NCBI RefSeq assembly: GCF_004027225.2
Contig: NC_044277.2
Location: 71,921,900-71,985,899, forward strand
Source: Strigops habroptila
Lineage: Eukaryota; Chordata; Aves; Psittaciformes; Psittacidae
Length of the DNA stretch: 64,000 nucleotides
Reading direction: 5' to 3'
The notes below the pieces were generated by a model. It had not been told where the DNA came from and searched no databases. It worked only from the letters and a program-made list of their open reading frames with translations. The translations under genes were made by a program, and so were the position numbers. Shown one piece after another: positions 1-11,570 of the stretch. Positions within the stretch are counted from its first letter, which is position 1. The number at the start of each line of letters is the position of its first letter.

Positions 1-77
1 GCTTTCATGACTGTTTTGAGTAAAAATATTGCTTTAAAAAGTTATCCTGAAAACTAAGAAAGTGAACATTCCTGGTA

Positions 78-196
78 ATGGTATTAATGGTACTATTAGG
101 AGTACTATTAATTATTAGTATTATTAATTAGTACTGTTATTAGATCTATTAATGGTACTATTATTAATACTATTAGTAATGCTGCTATTAATGGTA
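78..196. repeat. Degenerate ATT/TACTATTA-type simple repeat
   Basis: The segment repeats units such as tactatta, attaatta and ggtactattat with many substitutions. It is almost free of C and G. This is an old, decayed microsatellite rather than a mobile element end. A minus-strand open frame through it is rich in Asn, Ser and Thr only because of the repeat. Confidence 0.75.
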
Positions 197-2201
197 GCAA
201 CCATTCTGGGTGTCACTTGCTGGCTTTTCTGAATGTTATTACAGTAAATCTTTAGTTTGGCATGGCTATGAAACAGCCAAACTGAAGACATCTTGTTTCT
301 TCCTGTACTGGAACATCTTTTGGGCTTTTGGGTTTTTCTTATTGTTTTATAGTGCACATCAAGATATTGGAACACAGTGAATGTTTATAATTGCTATTCG
401 GTATTCATCTCAGCTAGATGCCTCCAAATGTCTGCAGTTTATGCTCGTAGCCTTGTTCAACTCAAATGCAGCAGTGCTATATTGTACACTGGATACTCCC
501 TGAACAACAGGATTATTATGTTCTAGTTCTTAAAAAACATCTGGCAGAAAAAATGAGGAAAAGATTAGAAAATAACAATAGAAAGAAGGCATATTTGCTG
601 AGGGTTAACAAAGTATTTCTTCAGTCTATATAAAGTTACTAGTGGAAGAGAAATGGGAGAGTGTCTACAAGTAGCAGCTAAACAAGGTTCAGTAGCTGGA
701 AGCTGAAATTAGATAAATTTGCAGTGAAGACAAAAATTTGGAGAAGTGAGGCTGATTGACCATCATGGTGGCAGGTTTCAAACAGCTGATGTGTTCTCTG
801 TGAAGCCTTAATATACAGATTGACTGTTTTCAGATGTTTAGGAGTTAATTCTGGAAAAGCAATTCCTTATATCTACACCAGCAATTGATTTGGAGCAGCA
901 TACAGTTTTGATGTGGTTTGCTCACAGTTTCTCTGGACTGGAGCTAGGTTTAGGTCAGAGCGGAGAGCTTCGAATGCAGTATAACACTTGATAAAACCAT
1001 GAGCTTGCAAATCGGTGTGGAAGCAACTTCATAATCTTTCAGCATGTACGTTACACACATGTGCCAATAGAAAGCCTGTGAACTTACTGAAAGAACTCAT
1101 GATACCCTGAAGTGATGAATGCTACAAACAGGGATATATGCACCTGCATGTTTCACCCTTATGTTCTTTCCTAATCTGTCTGCACTTCTCGTTGGAAGCT
1201 GTTTTCTTCCTTTGCTTGCTTTAGCTTCATCAAACCCTTTGCAGTATGCCAGTATGCCATATGTCTTGTCTTACTATTTTAAATCCCCATTTAACCACTT
1301 CCTTTCATGTTGATGGCTAACCCTTCTGTTCATCAAAACACTTTTGTTTGCAGTAGCTTCTGCAGAACATCAGCACATAATCTGTTGTGTGAGGCTTTTT
1401 ATCTGGCAGTCAGGCAACCAAGCACACATGCCACCTCTGCTGTCTATACAGAATAGACATGAGGAGAGCATGGGTGTTGTCCATACCTGGGTATGGTCTC
1501 ATGACCAAGGGATGTGGGTTAGTCAGTATCTCTCCTAATATCTGTCAGCATCTGGATGCTCCAAATAATTGTGTGCCGCCTTGGAAAGACTAAACACACG
1601 TATGAGATGAGGCACTTGTTCATCGAAGTGTCTACAAGGCACTTCCAGCACACCCATAGAAATTGGCCTTCTGCTGTTTTTTATACATCATCTTGCACTG
1701 CATGTTCCTGAATCCCAGAGCGGGGAGGTGAACCAGGCAGCAGTTACCATGCTGTCACTCTGAAATAGTCTGCAGAAGAAGAGTAGGTCATTTTGCATGA
1801 GGTTCTATATGGGAAAGGGTGAAGAGGGCACTGGTGCAACAATGCATACGTGCTGTTCTGTTGCGTTACATTGTTTGGTAATACGCACCTAGTTAGTCCT
1901 TCTTATGCAAGGGTTCTCCTAATATGAAGCCAGGCCTTAATCTCCAGGTTTATCCAGATGGAGAAAAGCCTCTTGAGTTAAATAGATGACCTCACAAGAC
2001 TATTATGTATGGTGTATCCTGTGGTTCTGAGAATCTACTGGAGTATGCTGTGGCTTCCTTCCTCTTTAGATGTCCACATTTCCCTGTGGTGGAAGCCAAG
2101 TCATGTAGATTGTGGTGCGTAACCAGCTCTTGGCTTTGTAGAGTGCAGTCCTAGGACTCAGTCATAGTGAGAATCTGAGGATTAGGACAGTGAATCAGCC
2201 A

Positions 2202-2715
2202 CAGAATCAAAGAATCATTAGGGTTGGAAGGGACCTCTAGAGATCACCCAGTCCAACCCCCCTGCCAAGGCAGAGCCACCCAGAGCAGTTATGCAGGAAC
2301 ATGTCTAGGTGGGTTTTGAATGTCTCCAGAGAGGGAGATTCCACAACCTCCTCGGGCAGCCTGTTCCAGTGCTCTGCCACCCTCAGCATAAAGAAGTTCT
2401 TCCTCATGTTGGGGTGAAACTTCTTGTGTTTTGGTTTATGGCCATTACTCCTTGTCCTGTCGCTGGGCACCACTAAAAGACTCTGGCACCATCTTCCTGA
2501 CACCTGCCTTTCAGATATTTACATGCATTAATGAGATCCCCTCTCAGTCTGCTCTTGACTAGACAGGCCTAGCTTCAGCAGTCTATCCTCCTAAGAAAGA
2601 TGCTCCAGACCTTGATCATCCGTGTGGCCCTCCTCTGGACCTTCTTCAGTAGCTCCTTGTCTGTCTTGTACAGAGGAGCGCAGAATTGGACACAGTACTC
2701 CAGATGTACATCCAG
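2202..2715 (-). mobile_element. CR1 LINE fragment, 5'-truncated, minus strand
   Basis: The left end reads agaatcaaagaatcattagg followed by gttggaagggacct and gatcacccagtccaacccc, which is the reverse complement of the typical avian CR1 3' end. Further right, the phrases for a price-tag CR1 match continue with ggacacagtactccagatgt near 2695. A minus-strand open frame here contains NRLPEEVVESPSLETFK, a phrase common in translated avian CR1 copies. The copy is inside SRD5A1 intron 2, antisense to the gene. The right end is approximate. Confidence 0.88.
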
Positions 2716-3815
2716 GTCCTTCTCAGCTGAACTCTAGTGGGTCAGAAAAGCTGGAACGCAGCATTGTACTAGCTACTAGGAAGAAAAATAACTGTTGCAG
2801 CTGAAACCAGGACAGTATACACCCTTTATTCCATACCGTTTACATCATGCTCAGGTCCCACACTTTCCAATATACCATCTCTTTTTCTGTCTCTTGAGAT
2901 ATATATATATAATCTCTATATACACACAGATGCCATTCCTTAGTCCATGGACAATCTCTATAAAGTTTGTTGAGTTCATTCAGCCCATGATGTTGCGTTT
3001 CATCTGTTGTAACAGTCCTTCAGGGCAGGAGAAATGGTGTTGGATTGTTGCCTGCTGACGTCAGTTGTGATTTCATCACTGCTGAGCTTGTCTGTTTTCA
3101 TCAAAGTTCATCCTTTGTTGGGATGATGATTCAAAGGAAGTCCTATTCAGTCAATGGTGATCTGTGGATAGTACGGGAGACTCCCACTGCTACTCCCACT
3201 GCTGCTGCCACTGCTGGCTTTCCACAACTTTATTCTCTGTCCATTGAGTACAGGTGCAGGAAATATGGTTATGCTTCAGGGGAAAGTGGATCTTCAAATC
3301 AAGGAGAGGTGCTGTGAAAATAGCCAACTTCTTCAGCTTGCTTCCATGAAGAAAGATTTGGTTTCCTTCGGAGGTGGTAGTTTTCAAGTTGGAGGGGTAA
3401 AAATGCCCAGAACCAAACTAATCTTCTATAGTAACTGGACACTCTTAAAACAAGCTCCAATATTTTTGCATGATCTGAAAAGTTCTTATAGTAGTTTGCA
3501 AACAGATACCAATACAGAATACACAGGTAATGTTCTCAAAAATTGTAGTGGCATTTCAGAGTAGAAATGTATGAAGAAACTTTATACTTATGGTACTATT
3601 CCTATCTAGAGACCTGTTGATTGCTGTGAGCTCTGCTGAAGAGCTCAGTGTGGGACTGGGATTGTGCAGGATGTCACCAGAATTGCTTATACTGCTTACG
3701 TTACTACTGCTTTGAGATAATATGCCTAAGAAGTGATATATGACTGTAGTTTGTTTTCTGAACAAATACTTTGGCTCAGTGTATTAAAGATAGTATTTTA
3801 AATATTTCTCTTCAG

Positions 3816-3917
3816 GTTTTATAGGGTGGTTGATTGGCATGGCAGTCAATATTCATTCTGATCATATTCTCAGAAATTTGAGAAAACCAGGGGAAACCGG
3901 CTACAAGATACCAAGAG
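3816..3917 (+). CDS. SRD5A1: SRD5A1 coding exon 3
   Basis: The exon is 102 bp, preceded by ctcttcag and followed by gtgagt. It starts two bases into a split codon. It encodes FIGWLIGMAVNI, a hydrophobic membrane segment, followed by HSDHILRNLRKPGETGYKIP, the most conserved stretch of the steroid 5-alpha-reductase C-terminal domain (Pfam Steroid_dh). In known reductase structures this polar stretch lies near the NADPH site. The last base starts a Gly codon finished in exon 4. The length equals what I recall for exon 3 in human SRD5A1 and SRD5A2. No frameshift or stop interrupts it. Identity as a 5-alpha-reductase is very secure. Assignment to type 1 rests also on the other exons and on synteny. 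Confidence 0.95.
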
Positions 3918-5416
3918 GTGAGTAAATGTGTTAGAAATTTATATAGTAGAAGCAGCATCTCCCATATGAGGAGAGCTGGGACTGTTTGTTCAGCCTGGGT
4001 AATTGAGGGCTCAGGAGAATTTTACTGGTTTGTGTAAATACATAATGGGAGGGAATAAAGAAGAGGGAGTTGGGTTCTTCTCATACCTTTCATGAGAATC
4101 AGTAGGTGGATGGAGAAAGAAGACCTTAGGTAATCAGAGAAGAACAACTACTGTGGTAAGGGAGGCGAAGGGGAAAGAGGTCAGGCATTCAAAGGAAATT
4201 AAGCATTATAAATTCTGTTCTTTGTGGGAAAATGAAGGATATGAAAGGATTTTTTATGGAACCTAGTAAAGTGTTAAAGTTTATTGACACTTTTGAAAAT
4301 ATTAGACTCTTCCAGGTATATTACAATGTATATTGCACTCAGTGAGAGCAGAAAAATAGTGGTTACCTCTGAATTCTGATGTTTCTCTAAGTGTTTTCCT
4401 TAAGTTGTTGCTCTCTTGGTTTTTAGTGAGACTTTTAAAATTAAAACTGGAATAACTTTATATATAAGGCAATAGATGGTTATTTTTTACCAAGGCAACT
4501 TATTAATAGAAGTAAATTCAATTGCCCATGTGAAAACTGAATATAAATGTTCTGTATTACATTCAGCGTACAAAAAAAAAAGTTCTGAAGTAAATAAGAT
4601 GTTATTTGATGCACAATCAGGAGGAGTTGGTCTTTTTAATACCGCTTATCCAGTTCAAGTGCTAGAATTCTGCTCTTCTGTCACAGAGGCAAAGTAAACA
4701 TAATTAAAGCAAGGTCAAAACATGTCCTGTATTACATTTGGCAAATACTTGTTTGTTTAGTCCCACTGGTAAAGCACATTCTGAAATGTTAATCAATTTG
4801 TACACTAACTTTGGAACGAGGGTGAAAGTTCTTATTTTATAAAATTCCCAGCAGGTGAGTACTGATCGTTTATGTGTAATTGGCTATAAAACACATTTAG
4901 TGCAAACTGCTGATTACTACTTCCACTGAGTGCCAGGGCTGAAGCAGTAGACTGGACAGGGAATGGTCTACTGCAACACATTTTAAGCTAGAGGATAAAT
5001 TTGGAACTTTAATTCATGATAATATTGTTCATAATTTACTTAATTTCTGAAGTACTTCAATTGAAGAAATTAAACATTGTATGCTAACTAACCCTATGGG
5101 TATTTTTAGGGACTCTTAAAGGGGAGCATATTTTCTGTTTTTACATATTATAAAAAGGTTTAGTTTGTGATCAAAAAACCAGTTTGATATTATTGTTAAA
5201 TAATTATTTAGAAAGACATGAACTTGTTTCTGATATTGATAAATCTGTGTTTCATGATTTAAAGAAGAACAGAGCTGGAGAAGGTCAGTCTAGGAATGAG
5301 GTCTGAAGTGATTGTACAGCTTAAAATGAAAAACAGTGCTTTTAAAAATTATATAGAGACACTGGTGATATAGCTCTTATTAAGATGCTTTTAAACTAAC
5401 TCTGTCCTGCTGTCAG
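3918..5416 (+). other. SRD5A1 intron 3
   Basis: The 1.5-kb intron starts gtgagt and ends ctgctgtcag. It is AT-rich, and I see no recognisable repeat or RNA gene in it. Confidence 0.85.
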
Positions 5417-5567
5417 GAGGAATGTTTGAGTATGTCAGTGGAGCCAACTTTTTTGGAGAGATCCTGGAATGGTTTGGGTTTGCCCTTGCCTGCTGCACCA
5501 TTGAAAGCCTTGCATTTGCATTGTGCACCCTTTTCATCCTGGGTTCAAGGGCAAAACAGCACCACCA
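5417..5567 (+). CDS. SRD5A1: SRD5A1 coding exon 4
   Basis: The exon is 151 bp between tgctgtcag and gtaagt. It completes the Gly codon split with exon 3 and ends two bases into a Gln codon. The product reads GGMFEYVSGANFFGEILEWF, then a hydrophobic span (FALACCTIESLAFALCTLFI) that should be a transmembrane helix, then the polar turn GSRAKQHHQ. The FEYVSGANFFGEILEW block aligns with human FEYVTAANYFGEIMEW. The basic and histidine cluster RAKQHH corresponds to the conserved region where SRD5A2 has a clinically important histidine. The size matches my memory of the human exon. Confidence 0.95.
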
Positions 5568-8413
5568 GTAAGTGTTTGTCTTATAATTTCTGTTGTCTCT
5601 TAATTTCCATTTCACAAATTAACACCTCATCCCATAGGGATGTTGCAGTGCAAGTCTTGTGAAAGACTGCTGCTGTGGTGGAGAGTACAATAGAGAACAC
5701 TGAGTAGTATTAAGCACTGCAGAATTTCAACTGGATAGTACAGAGCGTAAATACAATGAGGTGGTCAAAATAATGTTTAAATGAACACAGTTCATCCTGG
5801 ATCTGTAAAGATTATAGATGAGTTTGGGGAAAATTGTCTTAACTGATCATCTGCTATACTTTCCCTTGCAGATCAGACTTATTTCTAGAATATTAAAATC
5901 TTAAAAGTCACTCTAAAGTCTTCCATCACAGGCACATTTTATAGTCAATTCTGTATCATATTGTTTATAATCAAGTGTATAGACAATATGAAAACAGTTC
6001 TGGTAAGTGATAATTTAATAAAGTTTCTGCTTTGTAAATAAATAGTCTGACTGCTAATGTGGCTTTCCTGCTAACAGAAGGATTGTAGTTTGAGAAGACT
6101 TGTTTTTTGAAAGGATTCCCTTTAAGGAATAGCATTTTTAAAAGAATTTGAACACTTTAATCTTATTTTGGTTATTTTCAGCTTCCTGCTTTGGTACTCA
6201 TATTGAAACTTAGTGGCATGAGAGGAAATAAACATGAATTTATGGATGAAATAGGTTGAAAAAAAAGTGCCATTGCTAACAGTCTGTCAGGGCAGCCATG
6301 GCTTTGTCTAGTGGAGTCTTGGTAAACTCCAGAAACAGATGTTCTCCTACACCTATTATGTAGGGTGTTCCAGGTCTGTATTATCTTCCCAGTGAACAAG
6401 TCTTACCTACTAACCAACCTGAACCTTCCAAGCCTATCGCCTGTGACCATCTCTCCTTGTTTTACTATCTGCTATTTCTGTGGAGTCACAGAGTGTCTTA
6501 GGTTGGGAGGAGCATCTGAAGGTTGTCCAGTCATCCGCTCCAACCAGGACTAACCACAAGGCTATACATGGTTGCCCAGGGCCTTGTCCAGTTGAGTTCT
6601 GAGTGTCTCCAGGAGATGGAGGCTTCAGCACATCCCTGGCAAAGCACTGGAACATGATTTTCCCCATTCTCATCGGGAAAAGGGTTTCTTCCTTGCATCT
6701 AGTCGGAATTTTCCATGTTGCAACTTTTATCCCCTGCCACTTGTCCACTTGGTGGGTGCTTAAAAGGAAGGATATGGCTATGCCTTCTCCCGAATACGGC
6801 TGTAGGTAGTGGAAGACTGCAATTACCTCCTAACTTCTTTTCCAGGCTGAACAAGCCTAGTTACCTCAACCTCTCCTTCTATGTGTTCCAGCTATGCTGT
6901 CATCTTAGTGACCATCTGCTGAATTCTCCAGTTTGCGGACATCTCTATTGCACAGGAAGCCAAAAACTGGAGGCAGTAATGCAGATGCAGGCTCTCAACT
7001 GCTGAATAGTGGAGAATAAGCACTTGGTGGCTCTATACTTGTTAAAGCAGGCCAGTATGCAGTTAGCCTTCATCATTGCAGGGATCTGTACTGACTCATG
7101 TTCAACTTGTCCACCAGGATGTCCACATCCTTTGTGCAGAGCTGCTGTCTAGCCAGTCAGTCTCTGGCCTGCACTTTTGCATGGGGCCATTGCATTCCAG
7201 CTGCAAGTTTTCATTTCTTTCATAGTTTTGCTCCATTGTTTTTAACTCCCCCTCCAATACCTGTAGGTAGCAATAACAGGGACCCTTAGTGTCTTCCTCC
7301 CAGACTAAGCAATACCAGGTTCATCAGCCTCTCCTTGTATATTATGTTCTGTCTTAAGCATTGATAGTACTCATTCAGAGCTCTTGACCTAGAGCATTAT
7401 GAAAAGCAAAATGTTGTTACAGGAAGTAATTGGTACTAAAGGAAAAATGCATAAATGGAAAAGACACCCCCCCCAGAAAAAAAAAAAAACAAACAGCTAA
7501 AAATAGCAAATCCATGTAAGTCAAGAAAAATTTTGATGTAGTCTGTTTAGTTCGAAAAACTTAAACTAAGTTACTGAAAAGGATAAATAGTGTAATGCTG
7601 GTATTCCACAGCTGCAGATTATCATGCATTGCATGCTTTGTTCTCTAGCTAAGTCAGCTTTGATGTTGCAGTTAGCTATTGATGATATGAGTACCTGCAT
7701 CTGAGGAGCCCAGATGAAGTTAATTTTTTTCTTTTTTAGTCTTAGAGAAGCAGAAGAATAAATACTTGAAAATGGGAGTAAATATGTTTGTGTTATAAGT
7801 TGACCAGATAAATAATAACATTTGGTAGTGCTATGAATCTATTGTTTTAAAATTGTCTAGATTTGAAAATGGTGATGGTCTTTGAGGGGGATTAGCAGTA
7901 AGGCTAGTGTAATGTTTGTCACATTCAGTTTGATTATCCATATCGTGACTGGAGCTGAAGATCTTTCTATCCAGAAGAGGGCTGTCATTTCCAGTATGTG
8001 AAATATCCCTTGCTTCCACATGAAGTCATTACACAATTTGACATGTTATCCCCTTGAATGTTTTTGATTCATCTTTCCTTCTACTTCTAAAATGCAAATA
8101 CTCAGGATGCTCAAAAACACATATTTTGCAACAACAGGCCATTCCTTCCTTCCCTGGCTCCTCTCACTACACCTATTGATTTGATTTCCCATTGTTGGCA
8201 GCAGTAGCTTTGCTTCGTTGAAGCTGGTGATTAGATGTCATTAGGGTGAGCGTGGGAAAAGTTTTCTATCCAGAGTAGGTTTTAAAGGCTTCTTTTGTTT
8301 GTTTGTAGTTACAAAATATATGGATTAAATTTAACACATTGTACAACTATGTTATTTCCTTGACAGCATTTTGAAGATTCAGTCCTTGTCAGATTTCCAT
8401 CTTTCTTTTTCAG
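5568..8413 (+). other. SRD5A1 intron 4
   Basis: The 2.85-kb intron starts gtaagt and ends ctttttcag. A diverged minus-strand CR1 occupies about 6,484-7,215, and a possible further CR1 piece lies near 7,300-7,390. A C8 and A-rich tract lies at about 7,465-7,490. I see no other gene or RNA in it. Confidence 0.82.
6484..7215 (-). mobile_element. Diverged CR1 LINE fragment, minus strand
   Basis: The left part (gtcacagagtgtcttaggtt followed by gggaggagcatctgaagg and ccagtcatccgctccaacc) is a decayed reverse complement of the CR1 3' end. The interior keeps typical phrases such as caggctgaacaagcctagtt, ggaggcagtaatgcagatgc and actgactcatgttcaacttg. The order follows the CR1 consensus read antisense. 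Divergence is clearly higher than in the 2.2-kb copy, so it is older. A separate CR1-like piece may follow at about 7,300-7,390. Borders are approximate. Confidence 0.78.
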
Positions 8414-8480
8414 GTGGTACCTTGAGAAATTTGAAGACTACCCAAAGAACAGAAAAATTGTGATCCCATTTGTGTACTGA
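8414..8480 (+). CDS. SRD5A1: SRD5A1 coding exon 5 with stop codon
   Basis: The last coding exon follows tttttcag and completes a Gln codon. It encodes WYLEKFEDYPKNRKIVIPFV, then Y and TGA at 8,478-8,480. The WYL-KFE-YPK-RK--IPF pattern is the family C-terminal signature. In the human enzyme it reads WYLRKFEEYPKFRKIIIPFLF. The hydrophobic tail is close to the cytosolic face of the last membrane helix and is needed for a stable enzyme. No in-frame disruption is present, so this copy appears intact at its 3' end. Confidence 0.95.
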
Positions 8481-9584
8481 GCTGTCCTTTTAACACTGGT
8501 TTGTGAAATGGATGTTTTTTGTAGCTGCTAATACTTTACAGGTGGTGTTGACAGGTTAACAACATACTCTGATCATCACTGTGACAAAGGCTTTGCATCA
8601 CTACTACTTAGTTACTGCTTTTCCTCTTCATGAAAACCCAGAATCTGATGGACATGGTTAATAGGAACAGAAACACTTTTCCAACAGTGGAGCACCATCA
8701 TAAATACGTTGGGCAATGTGTCTGAGTTCACATCATGGAAAGTACCATATGAGACTTCTCGTGCTTCCTTTTCTCTCTGTGCAGGCTTCTCCTGTTTCCA
8801 CTCAATATAGCCACTGTCCTGAGGATTATGCTGTTAGTCCCGTCACCCTCACTGCAGTCTGGATGGTGTGTTACTTGCCAGCATACATAAATGGGGTCGG
8901 TTTTCTCCCTGTGCTTTCCTAATCCTTTCTTCCCCTAACCTGCATTTCCAGGAGAACTGATGGTGCAGACCAAGGACATTAGATGAATATAGTTGCTGTT
9001 AGGTGAAAGACAGTGTTCTTCCTGCTCCTTGCACTCTTACACAGGTATGGACACTGCATAGGTAAGACTTAACACCACTTACATGAACAGTTTAGTGCTA
9101 CCTTTCCTAAATAATAGATTGTCATCTACCTCTCAGAATTGATAACTATCTCAATATTAATCTGTTTTCTCACTCAACACTGTTTTTGGAAGACATTCTT
9201 TATTTTGGGATACTTAGGCCAGTATAGCACTGTTAACAGTTGTGCAATGTTTTCTAACTTACTTTAAAAAAATCCAAGTTTTTTTACACAAAAATTCCTT
9301 ACTGTGTTAAGTAAATTCAAGTGTCTTCCTGCTCCTGTTGATAACACTCTAGATGATTTTATGTTCCAAAAATCTGGAGTCTTTTAGTGCTGCTTATTAA
9401 TGTCAGTTCTCATACACCTACATTTTTCTCCTGAAGGATTCCATAAAGGTTTCAGAAACATGACTGGATCCCAGGTATACTGACTTTCAAGTTCCAGGCA
9501 ACATCTGCATCCCTTGCATGCTTGTGATGCTAAAGAATTTTTCAGGATTGCTGAAAAAGAAAATTCTAAGAAATCCTACAGAAA

Positions 9585-9705
9585 CGGGGGGGGGAAGAAC
9601 CAAAACAAACCAAAACCAACCAAACAAAAGCCCCACAAAACAAACAAACCCAAACCAACAACCAAATAATAATTAAAAAAACCCCAAACCCAAAACAAAA
9701 AGGCA
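9585..9705. repeat. G9 run followed by CAAA/CCAAA-rich simple repeat
   Basis: After a run of nine G, the + strand is almost only A and C for about 110 bases, in units such as caaac, ccaaaac and acaaacc. It is a degenerate low-complexity tract. A minus-strand open frame through it is artificial, made of Phe, Trp, Leu and Val repeats. Confidence 0.8.
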
Positions 9706-9959
9706 ACAAATGAAACAGCTTACCACAAAATGCAAAAACTGCTGCTAATATGCTTCGGAAATCAATGGAAGTCAAACTTTTGCCATGTGTCTTCTGATCT
9801 GCTTACACTTGATATGTTGGGTTATGTTCTTCTAAACCAATTAGTAATACAAGTTTGATGTTGAGTTTTCCAGTTTGGTATTGCAGTGAGCTTTGTCTCA
9901 AAACTTTGTTTGTTGTTGCATAACAAAAAGTTCTATTGTTATTGACTGAAATAGTCAAA

Positions 9960-10003
9960 GGAAGGATGGGAGGGAAACCAGAGGAAGGATGGGAGGGAAA
10001 CTG
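9960..10003. repeat. Two-copy 23-bp direct duplication
   Basis: The sequence gaaggatgggagggaaac occurs at 9,961 and again at 9,984, with a 23-base period. Only two copies are present. It is a small local duplication within the putative SRD5A1 3' UTR. Confidence 0.85.
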
Positions 10004-10716
10004 GCAATTCTGCAGCAATGACTTACCTAGAGTTAAACCCTTGGACTGCCAGTTGCTCCCCATAGCATTGACAAGGATGACTGATCCTGCTCTTGGACAA
10101 CATCCAAAAAGTCTGGCTCTAGGAGCATGCAGTAGTATCTATTCCTTTGATACTAGTGTCATTACTCAATTTGCAGATTGTTTAATAATTTCTTTATTTC
10201 TTTCCTTAGTGTTTTACAGGAAGTTCGAGACTTCTCTTGTTTTTGTTATCACACTATAATTTGATATTTGATCCTAGCTGTTCTGATGAACACCAAGTCA
10301 TGAAGTTCCCTAGGGAGAGGAGGGTGAGGAGGATGACTTTACTCCTCAGTATATTAAAAATACTGAAGTGGAGTTAGTGGACCATAAAAGTTCACTAGGA
10401 TCACTTAAAGCATATTCTGAAGAGAATTTTAGAAACCTAGTCTTAGATGTTGAGATATTTCTAAACCATATCACATTCCTATGGCAATTTTTCTAAACCC
10501 TGGTATCTAAATCATCCAGCTATCAAAATCTGGTTTAGGGGAAAAATACAGGATTCAAAGAGCACTGTCTACTCTTGCATAGCTTAAATACTTGCACAGT
10601 TTATGGTAAACTAATATATCTTTAGGGATATTTGTTTAAAAAAAAATCAGTAATGGGACAAGCAACCAGTAAAAAAGAAAATCTGGCTGCAGCACTTTAG
10701 TCTCTAATCCACCACC

Positions 10717-10737
10717 TTTTTTTTTTTTTTTTTTTTT
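10717..10737. repeat. T21 homopolymer
   Basis: An uninterrupted run of 21 T follows ccaccacc. I see no element attached to it that would make it a retroposon tail. Confidence 0.9.
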
Positions 10738-11104
10738 GGCCTTTATGAAAAGGCAGATATTATTTTAATAGTAAACAGTGAGAGAAACTGCTTAGTGTTC
10801 AGTATGTATCCTCATATTTAAGAGCTGTAGCGCTCTGTCATCGGTAGTCTTTATCATAGTTTACAGAAAATTTGTACTGATGCCTCAGTTTTGCTGTGGT
10901 GCTGTGCTGCTAAATACTTGACTAAAAATTCATCTCATTTGCACACATAATGTTAATTTATGGTTAACCTATAGCAGGATGGGGATGTGATGCTCTGATA
11001 GCTGATCTGTGTTCTTTGTCTTGTTATGAAAAAGAAAAGCTAAGGTCTATGGGATGTTAATGTCAGTGCATTTAGAAATTCTGGTTAATTGGATATTTAA
11101 AAAA

Positions 11105-11110
11105 AATAAA
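11105..11110 (+). terminator. Candidate polyadenylation signal AATAAA for SRD5A1
   Basis: The hexamer is followed by gacagtttttgttctttgtg, a T/GT-rich stretch of the kind bound by cleavage stimulation factor. It lies 2.6 kb after the SRD5A1 stop and just before a CR1 insertion. Earlier signals are weaker or sit in simple repeats. A shorter 3' UTR using a variant signal cannot be excluded. Confidence 0.35.
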
Positions 11111-11194
11111 GACAGTTTTTGTTCTTTGTGTGTTTACATTTTACATTCTCATTATACTGCTGGAACCTTCCTTGAGTAAAGTGCAGAATTTGAG

Positions 11195-11570
11195 GCAGTT
11201 CATTAGAGAAGCAGCTGAGGGAACTTGGGTTTTTTAGACTGGAGAAAAGGAGGCTGAGGGGAAAGCTTACCACGCTTTACAACTGCCTAACAGGAGGATG
11301 GAGTGAGGTGGGTGTCAGTCTCTTCTCTCAAACAACAGGAGGTTAGACTGGATATGAGGAAAAATTTCTTCACCAACAGGGTTGTCAAGAACTGGAACAG
11401 GCTGCTTAGGGAAGCACTTGGGTGGAGCCACCATCCCTGAATGTACTTAAAAAGAGGCATGTAGGTATGGCATTTAGGGACATGATTTAGTGATACACTT
11501 GGCAGTGCTAGGTTAATGGTTGAACTTGATGATGTTAAGGATCTTTTCTAACCTAAATGATTCTAAGATT
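11195..11570 (+). mobile_element. CR1 LINE fragment, 5'-truncated, plus strand
   Basis: The fragment reads in the sense direction of CR1. Typical phrases occur in order: ttttttagactggagaaaag, aggaggctgagggga, ggttagactggatatgagga, aaaatttcttcaccaacagg, aactggaacaggctgcttag and ttgatgatgttaaggatctt. It ends with tctaacctaaatgattctaa, equivalent to the CR1 3' end. It is truncated at the 5' side, as most CR1 copies are. It lies immediately after the candidate poly(A) signal of SRD5A1. Confidence 0.88.

Larger units (their letters stand above)
1..3815 (+). other. SRD5A1 intron 2, right-hand part
   Basis: No exon-like segment was found here. The open frames are short and unrelated to SRD5A1. The stretch holds an AT-rich degenerate repeat near its left end and a minus-strand CR1 fragment in the middle. 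The rest looks like ordinary intronic DNA. The intron ends in a pyrimidine-rich tract and CAG just before exon 3. Confidence 0.7.
3816..8480 (+). other. SRD5A1: SRD5A1 gene span inside the window (coding exons 3-5, 5' part missing)
   Basis: Three exons with clean AG/GT borders and matching phase join into 106 residues plus a stop and read as the C-terminal part of steroid 5-alpha-reductase. The family enzyme uses NADPH to reduce the 4,5 double bond of testosterone, progesterone and other 3-oxo-4-ene steroids in the endoplasmic reticulum membrane. I choose paralogue 1 over SRD5A2 because of the ending (IVIPFVY, close to human SRD5A1 IIIPFLF), the match across exon 4, and the position next to TENT4A. 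The human protein is about 259 residues, so roughly 60% is encoded to the left of the window. I looked for exon 2 in positions 1-3815 and did not find it. Confidence 0.93.
8481..11130 (+). other. Putative SRD5A1 3' UTR and downstream DNA
   Basis: No coding potential is seen after the stop. The first strong polyadenylation context is AATAAA at 11,105-11,110, followed within 30 bases by a T- and GT-rich stretch. A weaker ATTAAA lies at 9,672-9,677 inside a CAAA-rich tract. A UTR of up to 2.6 kb is therefore possible, but the true end cannot be fixed from sequence alone. Ordinary AT-rich DNA fills the stretch apart from the simple repeats listed separately. Confidence 0.45.

Noticed and set aside
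2237..2503. 88-codon minus-strand frame containing NRLPEEVVESPSLETFK
   Set aside because: It is part of a truncated CR1 fragment and not a stand-alone gene.
1..3815. Search for SRD5A1 exon 2
   Set aside because: No segment encodes the expected TCNGYLQSRYL-like sequence with splice borders, so exon 2 must lie left of the window.
9566..9775. 69-codon minus-strand frame rich in Phe, Trp and Leu resembling a membrane protein
   Set aside because: The hydrophobic residues come from a CAAA-type simple repeat read backwards.
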